Assembly (NCBI GenBank): GCA_963971425.1
Contig: OZ020515.1
Coordinates: 4,208,678 to 4,272,677, forward strand
Length of the DNA: 64,000 nt
DNA from: Bryoerythrophyllum caledonicum
Taxonomy: Eukaryota; Streptophyta; Bryopsida; Pottiales; Pottiaceae
Reading direction: 5' to 3'
A program made the position numbers and the translations under genes. Positions 10,296 through 22,959 of this stretch are shown here, one piece after another; the first letter of the stretch is position 1, and each line of letters starts with the position of its first letter. The notes under the pieces were generated by a model. The model did not search any database. It was not told the origin of the DNA and saw only the letters and a list, made by a program, of their open reading frames with translations.

Positions 10296-13200
10296 TCAAC
10301 GGCTCCTTCCCGCGGGCTCTTCCCGCCCTCCGTCGCTTCTCATTCCCTGCGGAAGGAAAATGTGAGATGCGTGTTGTAGGTTTACAGATAATGGTTGTCG
10401 AATACTTTGAGGTTGGGGGTTTGGCGACATAGATATCAAAGGGTTGCCGAATTGATCGAAAGGGAGGAAGTATGGGTGAGCTTGCATTCCCGGAGATGGT
10501 AAAGCGTACGAGAAGTAAGGGTTGTGAATTGCTGCAGCATTGAAAGAAAAATCTGAAGGACCTGGCGCCTCTTGCCCGGCGATTGTCGTCTCTCCTCCCT
10601 GTCCATCGTCTGGGCGACCCTGAGATATCTCAGTTGCCCTGCCTCCGAGGCGTGTGACTGTGCTCCTAGCCTTCTCGGCAGCTCTCTGAACACGCGCCGC
10701 TGCGGCCTCAGCTGCGCGCAACGCCTTGAGGCGCGTTGCCTCCTCTCGCTCTTCACGTCGACGACCTCGGGCTTCGGCTACCGCAGCAGCGCGGGCCTCC
10801 TTCTCAGCAGCCTTTCGTTGTCGCGTAGACTCCTTTTCGGTACGTACCCTCTCCTTCTCTCGCGCTGCTAACTCCTTCGCGTCATTGAGTCTCTGGACTG
10901 CCGCTGTATACTCGTCGGACGTCAGAATCTTGGACGTCGTAAAGTCCAGGAGGGGATCTTTCCGTTTCGAGCTCGCTCGGGCTGCAATGGTCGGGAGTGT
11001 GAGAAACCTGGTAATGGAGTGAGGTTCGCCGTCGGCGTTATCAACCGTGCCTATTTCGAGAGCTCCTTCTCCTCTGTCTGCAGGGTCTGGAGCGACGAAG
11101 TAATGGGAGGCGCTCGAGTCGGGCACCTCGTCAAATTCGCCTTCCATCTCCAGCCGCGCCTCCTCGCCAAGTACTCTGTTCTCCAAACCCTCATCACTCT
11201 CGTTCTGACCGTTCGGTGTGTGCACAGATATGCGGTCGCAGTGAACAACCTGGACCATTCAGAAGAAGCGCGTTAGAGCCAGTGAGTGTTATACTTCCAG
11301 ATTTCAGGCTACAAGTCGAAGCAGAGCATGCGTGTTACCCAGGAGCATGATGCAGTCGATTCCAAGCGAACCACCCGCAATTCATCAAGTCCGGAAGGAA
11401 AACTCAGGTGCTGTCTCTTCGAAGAGATGCCGATTTGTATTCAATCAAAAACTGTGACGGTGAGATCATGCCTTACTTCATTATTCGCATGTACAGGAAA
11501 CGAAATATGATAACATTGATTGCGCACAACTCTAATGAGTTTCCTTACATTCGGATCGTCATTGCCTGCAGGTTCTGGAAGCTCTTCGTCCACCTGCAGG
11601 TCAGGAGCGGCAGCTGCAGCCTCGGAGGCTTCGAAGATATCCGCAGAACCAAGGTATGAATTCACTGTCGTAGTGTTTAGAGGATATATGCCTGTCGCTC
11701 TAAATCCACTGCATATATTCTCCTTTGTCAATGCTTTTCGCAGAGCAAGATGAACCCAGTGAACCAATGTTGACTTCGTTGCAGGCTGCAACAAATTTCG
11801 AGATGTCCAGAAGTCCCTGTAACTTCTGAAATTTTGCTTGAATGATTTAAACACACTAACATCTAGTGGTTGTAGGGCGTGAGACGTATGCGCGGGAAGC
11901 GTGAGCATGTCCAAGCCTGCAGCACGGGCCTCGAGGACGACATCTAGTGTGCAATGCGAATTGTGTCCATCAAGTATCATAAGGTGCCTCCGCTCAACTG
12001 AAATTCCCCCCATGCTATGTACACTTTCAATAAAGTGTGACAACCACACACGAAAGAGGTACGTCGTCATCCAAGCCCGAGGTTGCATTGCCATCGTCGC
12101 CCCGGGCTCACATCTCTCAATGTAATTTTGTCTAAATCGTGTGCCTTTAAAAACATAGAAAGAAGGAATACTCACTCCACTTGCATTTATGCAGACCAAT
12201 ACACTCAGCCACTCTCTTTGGTCAGGCACGAGTGAGTGGACATGGCGGGCGCCTTTTCGAGCGATGACAACTCCTCCACCGCTCCTCCCAGCTTGCGCAC
12301 CGGACTCGTCGCAGTTCCAAATCCTGTCCGCACTATACTCATGCAAGGTGAGTAAAGTCTGCAAGTTTTTGTAAAAACTTTCCACGTTCTCTGCACATAG
12401 GCCCCGTGCGCGTGCTGTTTCGAGAGCTTGAGACACACGCAGTGTAAGCTCCGGGTGGCGATGCCGCCACCACCGCATCCAGCCACCACCGCATCCAGCC
12501 ACCACCTGGAATGCCATCGCGGAATGGAGTGACTCTATCCTTTGTTATGTCATATACTTTCAGTTTGAGCGCAGTAGGTGTTAGACCTTGCCCCATCTCA
12601 CACATGCGTATACAATAGTCCACAAGTAGTTTTTCTTCACTTTCACTCAAAACTGCAGGTGGCCCCCTCTTTCTACTGCACCTCATGCCATAACACCATT
12701 CACGAAAAGATGTGTAAGGTATGTGATACAAATCTGAAGCCTTCTTCATGCTCATACCTCCGTCTACAGCAGCCAGTGCATCCCGCAAGTGAGTGTTTGT
12801 CCATTTTCCTGTTCTGTGTGGCATGCGAGGTCTGCGGGTCTGAGGCTGCGACTCTGCTACGGGGGGCGCAATGTGCGTCGAAGAGGCCTGCATGACGGGG
12901 CGGAAGGCTGATGCCGGTGCCTGCAAACCGACTGCAGTTATGTCTTCGGTGGACTCAGGCATCGCAGTGCATGCAGGCGCAGTAGGCACCGTTGCCCCTC
13001 TAATCCGCTGCTCTGCTGCGGAGAATCTCTGGGCTGTTGTTGTGCACTCCGGTGGTGCGGTGAAGAGCCGCACGTCGTTCACTCATCGGATCCTTCCACG
13101 ATGACTGCCGAAGTTAGTCGGCTGCGACGCTCTGGTCCTCGACGTCGGCAGTCTGCCTCCACTCCTCCTCTCTGGCCCGGCGATTACCCGCTCAAGTTGG

Positions 13201-13367
13201 CTGTAATCCAGCTCTTGATCGCCCACCACAACTTCATCTCCGCTCGAATGCTCTTCATCAGTACCGTAGCACATTGTCTCATCATGAGGCACGGCATTGT
13301 TGTATTGCGGATTTTGGTCACTTCCTAATAAGAGATCCTCGCTGCTAGGTTGCGGACTGAATGCCAT
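10296..13367 (-). pseudogene. pogo/Tigger transposase, DDE_1 type, damaged
   Basis: N-terminal acidic region (13367 to about 13083), then a psq/CENP-B-like helix-turn-helix starting KWTNTHLRDAL near 12800, a second DNA-binding block ending GIPGGGWMRWW, and the DDE core. CDESGAQ, LDGHNSHC and LQPLDVSVFKSFK carry the expected three acidic residues. A likely intron runs from 11250 to 11548 (AAT|gtaagg...ccag|GTT), joining the core to a Lys/Glu-rich coiled coil with ILTSDEY, common at the end of pogo proteins. Two lesions are visible: a TGA at about 13083 within an otherwise continuous frame, and a 16-bp tandem duplication at 12475-12506 that shifts the frame in the second DNA-binding block. The TGA could instead lie in an unrecognised intron. 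The protein is probably inactive. Confidence 0.85.
12475..12506. repeat. 16-bp tandem duplication inside the transposase
   Basis: GCATCCAGCCACCACC occurs twice head to tail. Removing one copy restores the expected GWMRWWRHRHPEL reading, so it looks like a replication-slippage lesion. Confidence 0.9.
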
Positions 13368-14099
13368 GAGTCACAGACTATCTGAAATCTCTCAGGCCTA
13401 AACCGAAACTCTAATTCTACAATGTCAAGGTGTGCATGTCAATGAAGAGTCATGAGAATGCGCTTCTGAGATCGAAAGTGATCAGCAAGACGATCCTTCG
13501 CTGGGTACGCTCATTCAAATGGTGAAGTCAGGAAGACACCGAAACAAGCACTCTTATTCCCCAATTTCAGTCATGAGATCCGAAATTCCGGCTTTGGCCG
13601 TACCAGTAACCGCTAATCTTCATGCTAAAGCCGGTTAACTTGGAGCTCACCAACCACTACCATGAGAAATCAGATCCAAATATATTATCACCCTAATCTA
13701 GCACAATTCGGTGGCCATTACGGATAATAAAAGTTGTTTATTTCAGTCACCGAGATTACCAATTTCCATATTTGGGTGCACCAGTTTCGGCTAACTCCCC
13801 TCCACTAAGAGATCATGCACCTCACGCTTCACGGATAAAATTATCTCTTTCTGGTTCAGCCATGCGCGGCAGTGGAGAAGCCTACTTACCGGTCATGGGG
13901 GCATTATCCGGTATGGGTGCCTGTACCTTAGTGAGGTCTTATTTGCCTTCAAAATCAGAGTGCAATATGGCACAATAACAGGTTTGTTCATCTTTGAAAA
14001 ATAATCAATGTCTTCTAAAGGAAGTCTTTGATATTTATTCTAGTCTTTCTTGAGGTTGAAAGGTGATCAATTAATTTTTCTTTCATTCAAAAAAAAAAT

Positions 14100-15162
14100 T
14101 ATTTACAGTATTCAATCATAGAAATTTGGATTTAACTCGTAGTTAAAAAATTGCGAAGAAAATTTTCACTTATTGGAATAGATTATGGTGTTTGAAGTCA
14201 CTACATATTGGTAGTGAAAATTGTAGGTTAAACCTCTAAATTTCCTTGACAATTTCACACCAAAAGCACTTCAAAATTGTTGATTCTACTGTAATGAGCG
14301 AGGAAGGAAACATAAACTCTTATTTCTTGTTCTAACAGAAGGATCTTAATTAAGACCTACTGAGGAATATACACACAAAATTTTATCAACTTTGATTGTA
14401 TGGATTGAAAGATTACAGTGTTTGAAGTTGAGGAAACAGTCCATTTCCATCCTTGCATTGAGTGGATTAGCAAACTTTGACTTCATTTGGTGTCATTTTT
14501 TAACACTACACACGGTCTGAATTCATTGCTAGCATGATATTAGTTCCTTGGAACACCAATTTCTAGAGGTAGAAAAAGGATAGTGCATATTTTTTTAAAT
14601 TGTGCAAGGAGTTGAGGTTCAAAACCTATCAATCCATGATTAGTTATTTTGTGAATTTAATATGTTTTAGAATGATAATCCAAATGGTCAATAAGACGGT
14701 AGCCACCATATGTTGTTTAGGAAAAATAAAAAGTAAAAATAAAAGATCTCTAAGTTTTATGTGGAAGAGGAAGAAGTTTCTTTGGTATCTTGCTCAACAA
14801 TGAGTGACAAATGTGTGAAAATATTTGACTTGGTTTTATATGCTATTTTTCACTAAAGCGAAGAATTTTTTTTGACAATCTGAAAGAAAAATATTTCACT
14901 TTTGAGTATTGAAAATCTCACTTTGACTAAAGTATCCTACTAAAAGTTTTTGGAGTTGCCCACATTGCCCACACTCAAGAAGTTTTTCTTTAACATGGCA
15001 TAACTCTCTTCCATTGCTATGATGAGAATAAAAACTAGACTCCCATGTACATCTTGTCGTCTCCCATCTCTATTTCAAGATTTTTAGACAAAACTGCAAC
15101 CATGAGAATGTGCCCAAGATTTGCAAAAACCCACCTGAGGACATTTTTCATTTAGGGATTAA
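14100..15162 (+). mobile_element. TTAA-ended non-autonomous element, copy 1
   Basis: About 14390-14960 matches 53270-53850 over hundreds of bases (shared TTTGACTTCA, CACCAATTTCTAGAGGTAGAAA and GATCTCTAAGTTTTATGT-like blocks). The right end TTTAGGGATTAA at about 15151-15162 matches the terminus TTTAGGGGTTAA of the other copies. The left boundary is unclear. No coding is seen. TTAA at the end suggests a piggyBac-type mover, which is inference. Confidence 0.6.
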
Positions 15163-15685
15163 AGTCTTTTACGTCAGCAATCAATAGATCATGCTGAAAT
15201 ATATAAATCAACAAAACTTATTCGCTAAATGAATTGCTTCACATCAACATATTCACGTACTTTATGATGATTTTCAACGTTTACTTTAGGTTGATTGCTA
15301 TATGTGCAAAAGAAGAAGGCCACCTTTCTTCTTTGTTGGTGTCATTCTTACTCACCCTCTTCACAACCTCACAAAGACTCAAAATAGTCAATAGGAAGAA
15401 ACAACGATATCAATGCTCAAACCAGTGAAAAACCAGAGGCAAAGTCGGCAAAAAAGAAATGGTGAGGCTTGTCAAAATGTGCTAATTACAGGAGGAGCTG
15501 AAAATGGACGATGCCACAATCCCAATTCCTACTCTCTCTCTCTCCTTGACTACTAGCAAATGACCACATCAAAAGTGATGATAGTAGCACCGTCCAAGCT
15601 CAAGCACATCGCCGAAGAAACTAGTCAAAAATTGGTGGCAGCTATCAATGTCTCTCAAGCCTGACCTTCCTTCAGTGAATCCACT
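15163..15685. other. Spacer before the DRE2 3' end
   Basis: No gene is visible; a short CT run lies near 15530-15545. The proximal part may be 3' UTR of the minus-strand DRE2 gene. Confidence 0.4.
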
Positions 15686-17794
15686 TCACGCATCAGCCAC
15701 CAACAGTGAACTCCCAAGAGTAATCTGCACCCGAAAAATTGCGTTATTTGTAAGGATTCATCAGATCTTAATACTACTTTTCCCTCACTCTTACTAGCTA
15801 TTAGATCAATGGAAGTGCTTGGTGGTTAGAAGGAGAGGTCATGTTGCGTTTGCGAATCTTATAGCTACTTAGGAGTGATTTTATGTGAGGAGAGAGGTCA
15901 GAGCTCATGGTATTCTACTCATAGAAAGGCCTATGAACATGGTTGCGATTCATGGAAGTGAATTAGAATGAAAATGCGTCACCTTCTCGCCGAGCTTGAA
16001 AGTGGGCATGCCTCTGTAAGGACATCCTGCACAGCGAAACGCGTCTCCTAATCCACACTGCGAACAATCAAAAGGAGGAAAGGGCTTTAAGATCTCATAC
16101 AAACACTCTTGAAGACAGCTTTGGAAGACCACTCCGATAGAGTGAGGAAAAGATTAGTAAAATGAGGGGGTGACTTCTACAAACAACTCTACTGTTGTGT
16201 GTGTGTGCGTGCGTTCTGAACTCTAGTAAAAGTATCTGAGTTTGACTGACTCGGGTCCACGAACTTGACGGCACTTACGCTTCCACAGGCAGACTTGGGA
16301 TTGCTGATTTGTGCGGCAGTGAGCTTATTCTCCTGTTCCTTCTCTTCAAGCTCCGCACGACCACATGAGCAGTTTTTGCAAGCCTTCTTGGTTGGGGCAC
16401 AGCTCTCTGCCACTGAAACACCCACATTGATCTCCGTCAGTAGAGTGCACTCATTCCACGTCGTTCTCCTTCATGACGAGCCTTTTATCAGTAAAGAATT
16501 TGACTATTCTCAAGGCAAGTGTAGTGCACCCATTCTGTCCATGATGAGTCAATGAACCAGGAAGCCTGTGAGTTTTGACGACTTACCAGGCAACTCGGGT
16601 GCCTTCAAATCTTCCTCGGTGAGCAGAGCGTCTTCATCAATGAGCTCCTCCTCATCCCCAGCTGCGCCATTGCCTGCTCAGATAGAAAAGCCCAATTTCA
16701 TCAGTCAAGTCGACGATTTTCACTTTAAAACTGAAAAGTTGGAAACTTAGTAAACAAGATGCAGCGTCTCAAAAATAACATGCTCTGTGGAAGAGAGATC
16801 GATGAGAAACAATACGTGTGTCGTGTATGGACTATGTTGTCGTCGTGTATGGACTATGATATACGACTTGTGTCATGAAGAAATACAGTGAGGAAATGTT
16901 GCTCATGAGTTCAACAATTGAGGTGAAAGCAGTAGCGTACCGTTCTGACTGGAGACCAGCTTTTTCTTGATCTGGAATACAGACGCCGAGTCCCAGGAAG
17001 GTTTCTTAACTTTCAACTAAGATCCAACATGAACACAAGATGACCACAGAAAGAAGATGTTATCCACATCCATGTAAGTATAATCCATAACGTGCTGCAC
17101 ATTTCGTGGAAGTATAATTAGCACAAAACTGACAAATATTGAACTTCGAATTCTCGTTTCACCAACGTCACTAGAGCTTTATGTGTGTTTGTTTGAAGGA
17201 TGATGTCTTACAGCGACCAGATTCAGGGCGACGGAGCTTGTGGTGCACGCTTTCGCGATCTCCACTCCGTCCACAGACTCCACAACTTGAGAATTCACGA
17301 AGCCGGCGAGGAGCAAGCTCCGCTCCAGCCCAGATTTCGTTTGCGCGCTAGAGCACTGCAAAGTAGAAACCTTCGATATCTCAGTTGAAGCCACGAAGAG
17401 TTTTGAAGAGGCTCAGGATGCATACTTTTTACATACCTTGAGCTCTTGACCGTCCACGAGAAGAGGCTCCTGCACCAGCAAGTCGCCGCCAGGCTTGAGC
17501 ACGCGCGCAACCTCTGAGAGGAACGCTGGGAAATGGCGGCCTGGTGTTTGCATCAGCGACACCACCGCGTCCACTGACGATGTCGCAGCTTCAAGCTTGC
17601 CTCCTGAAATTCGTCATGTGAGCCAGGAACTCTTCTGAAGCAGGGAAACTAGAAACCCAACATACACATCATTGCTCACCGGCTTCTTGAACACTGGTTA
17701 AGATCTGCACGGTTCCGCCGTACGTCTTGGCGGCCCATTGCTCCACGGGCTCCGGGAGCGCTTGCACATCGGTGAGCAGCAGAACTGAGGCCAT
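15686..17794 (-). CDS. DRE2: DRE2/anamorsin, cytosolic Fe-S cluster assembly factor
   Basis: Anamorsin takes electrons from TAH18/NDOR1 for cytosolic iron-sulfur protein assembly. Eight coding exons on the minus strand: 17794-17680, 17603-17437, 17355-17212, 17016-16941, 16673-16587, 16412-16279, 16057-15983 and 15724-15686, giving about 278 residues, the usual size. The N-terminus (starting [14 protein letters not shown]) forms the methyltransferase-like domain, with [17 protein letters not shown]. The C-terminus has both cysteine motifs, [13 protein letters not shown] and [18 protein letters not shown], which bind the clusters, and ends FKLGEK then [31 protein letters not shown] is the conserved linker. 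A TTTTTTAG acceptor 17 bp upstream of ATG suggests a 5' UTR intron. The last intron carries the shared intron repeat. Confidence 0.93.
15770..15875 (+). repeat. Intron-resident repeat family, copy in DRE2 last intron
   Basis: Contains TTCCCTCACTC, then TAGATCAATGGAAGTGCTTG and GAGAGGTCATG, matching the copies in the P450 and vasohibin-like introns. It is antisense to DRE2. Confidence 0.65.
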
Positions 17795-18660
17795 CTCTTG
17801 CAGCTGATGACCTAAAAAAACCCATGGAAAAATCAATACATCAAAAAAAAACTCTCAAAGCTTCACGAGGCGCAGGTGGATAAGGTAGATAAGCCTGTGA
17901 GCAATTCAAAAGTAGTACCACCTATTCCATAGCAACCACATGTCGCCATCTACAACTACCACAAAATGCAATGGCTAGCTGCTCAACCCACATCCTACTC
18001 CAAAAAAAAGTACACCATTACGTCTACCAAAACAGGTAGTGAGCAATCCAAGCTCCAGGTAACAAACCAAGCGAGCCGCGCACACCTCGGTATCTGGAGT
18101 CGCACCATTGCAAATGCAACAAAGAACTACTCAACCCACAACAGATTCTAGACTCTGCATCTCACGGTTGGTTGGTCAACAAACCAAAGTAGCAACTATC
18201 CACTCACTCTCGCTGTTATCTCGAGGCGCCAACGAGTCCTCTCAACTGCAATGACTAGAAAGCCACTGAACGAACTCACACTAGAAGGCGCCATGTCTGG
18301 GAAGGAGACCGCCTCTTCCTCATTCTAAACCCACACAACACTCTCAGGACTTTCAAGCGAATAACAACAACACGAGCTGAGAAAGCAATGACGAGGTCCA
18401 CTAGCCATGTGAGCCAAAAGAGAGAAAAGACAGAGAGAGCGAAACGCGCGGCACAAACCTGGACAAACAACAAAAAACAGAGTCACGACATAAGACCATG
18501 GCCACCCAGATCACAAAAAACAGAGTCACGACACAACACCCACCTGATGAGGAGGAGAGGAGAAACTGGCGAAGCTAGCTCAGGCTCTCACACTCCACAG
18601 ATCGATCCCTTCCTCTCTTTCTCTGCTTTCTGTCGCTCTGACTGACTGACTCGCTCTTCT
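17795..18660 (-). other. DRE2 leader region
   Basis: No coding is recognised. A probable 5' UTR intron acceptor abuts the DRE2 start, so the leader exon should lie somewhere in this block, perhaps near 18550-18650 where the sequence is CT-rich. The promoter was not defined. Confidence 0.35.
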
Positions 18661-19409
18661 TACATGTGCGAGGTGGGAGCACACTCCAGACTGCCTGAGC
18701 TTTCCAGGATCACGTTCTTTCGGTCAGGAATCACGCATTACGTTAATCAAGTGACTTAGGATCACTGATCACGCTGCCGAGTCCGCGACGCCGCGCTCGC
18801 GTCGACAGGGAAAACGGCACGCGACGCGTGAAGCAGCTCCTCTTGTCTGTTGGGGTTGATACCCGCAGGTTATCATCTAGGTATTATGCTCCACACATGC
18901 GGGTATCGGGTAGGTAGCAGAGCACGGTGAGCTTGCTGGGGATGATGGCTGGTTGAGAACCGGCGGGTACGAGGGCAGCTATGGCGGGCCCGTGAGCAGT
19001 TACGCTTGTCGGCTGAGAACGATACCCGCCCGAGGAGGTGGCGGGCGTTCGCGGGGTATGTGCACGTGAAACCGTGAGCTTCTTTGTATTATCTACTTAT
19101 TTTGTACACTTTTGAGTGGCACCGTAGCTGGCGTTTGTTTGAACGGTTTTGGGCCCTCTTTCCTCTCTTTTTGGAGAAACGTGAAAGTGGGCCCATCACA
19201 ATAAACGAGTGCTACCTTGTCATTATTTTCTTAGTGTTCCCTTGATGAAAATTTGATTCCTTACTAAGGGGATGATTGTTTTCCGGAGAGCATTTCTTAA
19301 TTTATAATTTATTTTTTTTGAATCATGTGATGAAACGAATGAAAAGCTTTTTGTTGTTCGAAGTGACAAAACAAATTTTGTCGAGATTTCTTTTTGAACT
19401 ATTAATATA
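18661..19409. other. Spacer with GATACCCG motifs
   Basis: GATACCCGC or its complement occurs at about 18859, 18899 and 19021 in a locally GC-rich patch; the same motif family recurs at 24, 32 and 55 kb. No gene is visible. Confidence 0.5.
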
Positions 19410-19757
19410 AGGTAAGCCCCCCTGTAACCAATAAAAACCCATAGCCAACACCTATATAATTGGGGTATATCCAACCCTCTTCCATCCCATTACCACCAAC
19501 TAAGCTCCAAATGGAGGTTTGCTATCAGTGAAGACCTTTACTTTTGGTCATTGGTTATGGAGTACCTACCGCTCGCCCACTAAACATGGATGCACAGTAT
19601 GAAAATTCATAACTAATTCAGTTTTCATCAGAAAAAATATGAAATCACTTGGGTTGGAATTGTAATTCTATTGGCTATCACTGAAAAATAGTAGTATAAT
19701 TATCTCCTCTCTCCATCTATGCACATTCCTTGACTTGTCGGTTTTAGGGGGGTTACT
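19410..19757 (+). mobile_element. MITE, copy A of a 350-bp family
   Basis: Ends GGTAAGCCCCCCTGTAACC and, on the other strand, GTAACCCCCCTAAAACC. The whole length matches 60518-60868 in inverted orientation, including GATGGAAGAGGGTTGGATAT-type and TGCACATTCCTTG-type blocks. The target duplication could not be fixed; TA or a 3-bp site is possible. Non-coding. Confidence 0.8.
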
Positions 19758-20141
19758 ATATATATATATATATATATAATGTTTTCTATTGATGAGATAT
19801 TTAGCTAAAAGATATAAATTGGTGTGTTGTGTGCCAAATTCTTAAAATGGTATTTGTACTCATGGGGTTTTTCTTTGAGGTGAATTGAATTTGGGTGGGT
19901 GGGAGACAATCATGGTTTGAAACTCTTCATGGGCAGCATGGGCAGCATGCATCATAGGTACATTCACGGTGGTCCTGTGATTATGACTAATGTGATGTGG
20001 TTTTCATGACTTGCTATTTAGGAAGTACCATTAGGGAATATTAATTAGTGCCTGCTGGAAAGTTTTGAATGTAGATGGATGTGGTAATTTTGGATGTGGT
20101 AATTTTGGATGTAGTAAAGTATGTAATATTAAATGATGGAG
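19758..20141. other. AT-rich spacer with (TA)n and short direct repeats
   Basis: A (TA)n tract sits at about 19757-19778. Near 19930 GGGCAGCAT is doubled, and near 20080-20115 GGATGTGGTAATTTT is doubled. No gene is visible. Confidence 0.5.
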
Positions 20142-20476
20142 CAGGACTACACTAAACATTGCATTTAGTGTAGTCACACAAATAGTGTAATTACCCTACT
20201 ACACTATTTGCGAACTTGTTCACAATTAGTGTTAGTTGCGGCAAGCTTTTTCATACACTAATAGTGTTTTTATTCACTGCGGCAAGCTTATACAGCTACA
20301 CTAATTGTGCACAAGTAAAAAAAAAAACCACCTATTTTTACATATAGTGTAATGTTTCACATTTAGTGTAATGTTGTGTCGATACACTAATTGTAATTCT
20401 TCCTTTTAGTGTAAGAGTTCGTATTTAGTGTAGACGACACTAAATGTGATTTTTAGTGTAGAGTCCGGCTATTTGT
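20142..20476. mobile_element. Short element with hairpin ends, related to the CACTA-like element at 51.2 kb
   Basis: The left end CTACACTAAACATTGCATT folds on TTTAGTGTAG, followed by ATAGTGTAATTACC. The right end repeats TTTAGTGTAG and ACACTAAATGTGATTTT. The same order of motifs occurs at 51176-51270 and 52420-52606. TTAGTGT/ACACTAA recurs throughout, as in the subterminal repeats of CACTA elements. Boundaries are approximate. Confidence 0.6.
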
Positions 20477-20643
20477 AGTGTGTGGGACACCACTAAGGTC
20501 CCAATTCGTCCGAGATTACTACCTCATAAAGTATTTGTAGTGTCTATATTGATTGGACATTGCGTGCAATTTTTGATAAACATGCACTCTCTTGAAATTG
20601 AATACCCTCTCAAAATTTGATGTAAATTATAACATTAGTGTAA

Positions 20644-21007
20644 GAGCATCTCTACTCTTGGCGTGGAATTTTCCACGCTAGGTCGGAAAATCTACTCCAC
20701 GCCAGGAGTGATTTAGGTTTCGGCATTATAAGAGCTCCACCGCAAGCTCCAAATTTTTCGACCCAAAAAAACACTTTCACCTTTCACCTCCCGCCACCAA
20801 TGACACGGCGCCACGTGTCGCGAGCATATGGGTGTGTCTCCAAAATCAAAAAATGGCACACTTCCCCCATCCAAGGAGATTTTGGTGTGCCGTGCACCAA
20901 AACTTCTAAAATTTTATAAAGCTTCCCCGTTTTGAGGTGTTGGGTGCAACTTTTTTACCTCACAAAACTCCAATTTGGTGGTTCTATGTCTCCGGGTGGA
21001 GATGCTC
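20644..21007. mobile_element. Tourist/Harbinger-type MITE with TAA target sites
   Basis: Left end GAGCATCTCTACTC and right end GGTGGAGATGCTC are inverted repeats, flanked by TAA at 20641-20643 and 21008-21010. GAGCATCTC ends with TWA duplications are typical of plant Harbinger-derived MITEs. 364 bp, non-coding. Confidence 0.85.
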
Positions 21008-21010
21008 TAA

Positions 21011-22820
21011 ATATCCCCATTAAGGTAGAGGCACCCAATTCTAATCACTTAAGCCATTTGGGGACTCAAATGACATTGTATGTCAAAAAAATTATGTAGA
21101 AAGATGCGGAATTAGGAATGAAACTCAACAAACCTTTTTTCAAATTTAATCACAAAGATTTGCAATTGATATAGAATTTAAAAGCCCAGAAACCACCAAA
21201 GCCCATAATCAAACTGTAGAGTAGTGAGATTTGGTGCACTCTTTTGCACAATGCCAATAAGTGAGAGTGAGTAAAAAGAGAGAAGACATGCCATGGATAA
21301 CCAACTCATGGAGGGTATCCAATGCCGATCGGCCTTGTTCAACTTTCGAGGCAAGGCCACCAATGAGAGTTCAATTGAGGTGGGGCAACCCAAAATTGCA
21401 CACTTCATGACCTAATGCCGATATTGACTGGAGTTTTCAGATTTTGAGTTATTTGATTTGGGTGGCTTCATGCACCATTTCATGCATTTACCATTTTCAT
21501 GCACCATTCCATGCCTACCTTAGTTTTGTTACAAAGGTGTGAGAATGCTTTAATTTTGCAAGAACCTCATTCTTTTCTAACAATACTATCATTTTATTAC
21601 ACAATCAAATTTCATAAAACTTTAAAAAAAATCCTCATTCATTTATTCGTACTTCAAACAAGGACATATCATTTTATTAACAATAATAATAATAATATCT
21701 ATATATTTATATGGTACACATAAGACTCTCAAATGTATAAATAAGTTCCGAACCTGTGTCCCTTGCACAATGGAGGTGATACATGAAGCATATTCATTCT
21801 CCACACAACTGGATGACTGATTTTTCATTTGAATTTTCATAATAATTGAACAGTCAATAATTCACCAAAAAACTATTGAGATTCAGTGGACCAGAAGATA
21901 TGTAGAATCTGAATCAGTGTTGATTTGGTCAGTCATGTTGGAAAAAGTATACAGTACATTGTATCAAGTAAACATCAAGTGAAGTTTGAATGGAAAAGCT
22001 AAAGTAGTCAGCCTTGCAGGTGAATAATTCTCTGATGGTTACTAGGTTACTAGGGCGACACAATTTACGAAGCTGCTCACATAGGATTCCAGGCATAACT
22101 ATTCTCATGTGACCCAGAATGGCGGCTGGTTTTCCAAAGCCAAGGTTCTTCGGTTATTCTACCGTACAAATACGACGAGGTTCTTTCCCATCAGGATAGG
22201 GAGACAGCTAAATTGTATGAGCCCCCTTATTGGCAGAGAAGAATGGCCTCCAATTTTCCCCACTTTATGAAGCAACTTATCTCCTTCCCTTGAGTGCAAT
22301 GATGAAAATCCTTGTGCGTCATCTAAGCATTGTCATGCTCTATGGCTATGCCACCATTCAATTTTTTATGGAGCCTCTGAATCTCTTAGGGTCATCATCT
22401 CATATGTGAAAGAATGTTTGTCTCTCTAAGAGCGGATTGTAGTGCTCATGTTATTAAAAAAGTATTCCTAATTCTATTTTTAATATCTTAAAATTTCAAG
22501 TATACATTTTTCATTTAGTGTAAAGAGCCTTGAGGAACTATGGTTTTGATATGAAACATCCTGATGACAGTCTGACAATTGAATGAAAAGTATATCTCCT
22601 TGTGTCTGAGTTTGCAATAGAATGGGTTCTTGTATTTGGAAATTTTGGATCTGGTGCTTGATGTTTTCTGTATGGTAAGATTATATTGTACACATCCATA
22701 ACATAAGTAATTTTTACTCAATGCAAAACCATTATAAACAAATTGGAGCATGCTAATAAAAATGAAGCAAGTAGCCGACAAAAGGGAGAACTAGGTGTTG
22801 CAGGTGAAAGAGTAAGCAAG
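21011..22820. other. AT-rich spacer, no gene seen
   Basis: A short AAT repeat lies near 21680-21696. No open frame of significance, RNA gene or clear transposon end was recognised. Confidence 0.5.
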
Positions 22821-22839
22821 AACTTGGTCCGAGATGATC

Positions 22840-22945
22840 CTAAACTACCCGGGTGAAGGTGGGTGAAACCCAGAGTCATGTATCTCTGAATGGAATGGTT
22901 ACGGGTTCGATCCTTGGTTGTAAAACCTTTACTCCACCTAATGGG
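22840..22945 (+). mobile_element. Possible tRNA-derived SINE fragment
   Basis: GGTTCGATCC at about 22908 is a perfect RNA polymerase III B-box. The preceding GGGTGAAACCCAGAGTCAT resembles the tRNA-like body of plant SINEs. I could not place a convincing A-box or a tRNA cloverleaf, and no poly(A) or target duplication is clear. Confidence 0.35.
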
Positions 22946-22959
22946 ATTGTCACAAGTTG

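Larger units (their letters stand above)
9806..13928 (-). mobile_element. pogo/Tigger DNA transposon, 4.1 kb, with terminal inverted repeats and TA target sites
   Basis: Left end AGGTACAGACACCTATAACG at 9806 matches the reverse complement of the right end, AGGTACAGGCACCCATACCG, ending at 13928. The ends agree at 17 of the first 20 bases. Both are flanked by TA (9804-9805 and 13929-13930), the duplication made by Tc1/mariner/pogo transposases. Further CGGATA motifs near both ends (about 10015, 13717 and 13833) could be subterminal binding sites. The interior encodes a pogo-type transposase on the minus strand. The full structure suggests fairly recent insertion, although the coding region is damaged. 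Confidence 0.9.

Noticed and set aside
22840-22945. A true tRNA gene
   Set aside because: A B-box is present but no cloverleaf, anticodon arm or convincing A-box; at best a SINE fragment.
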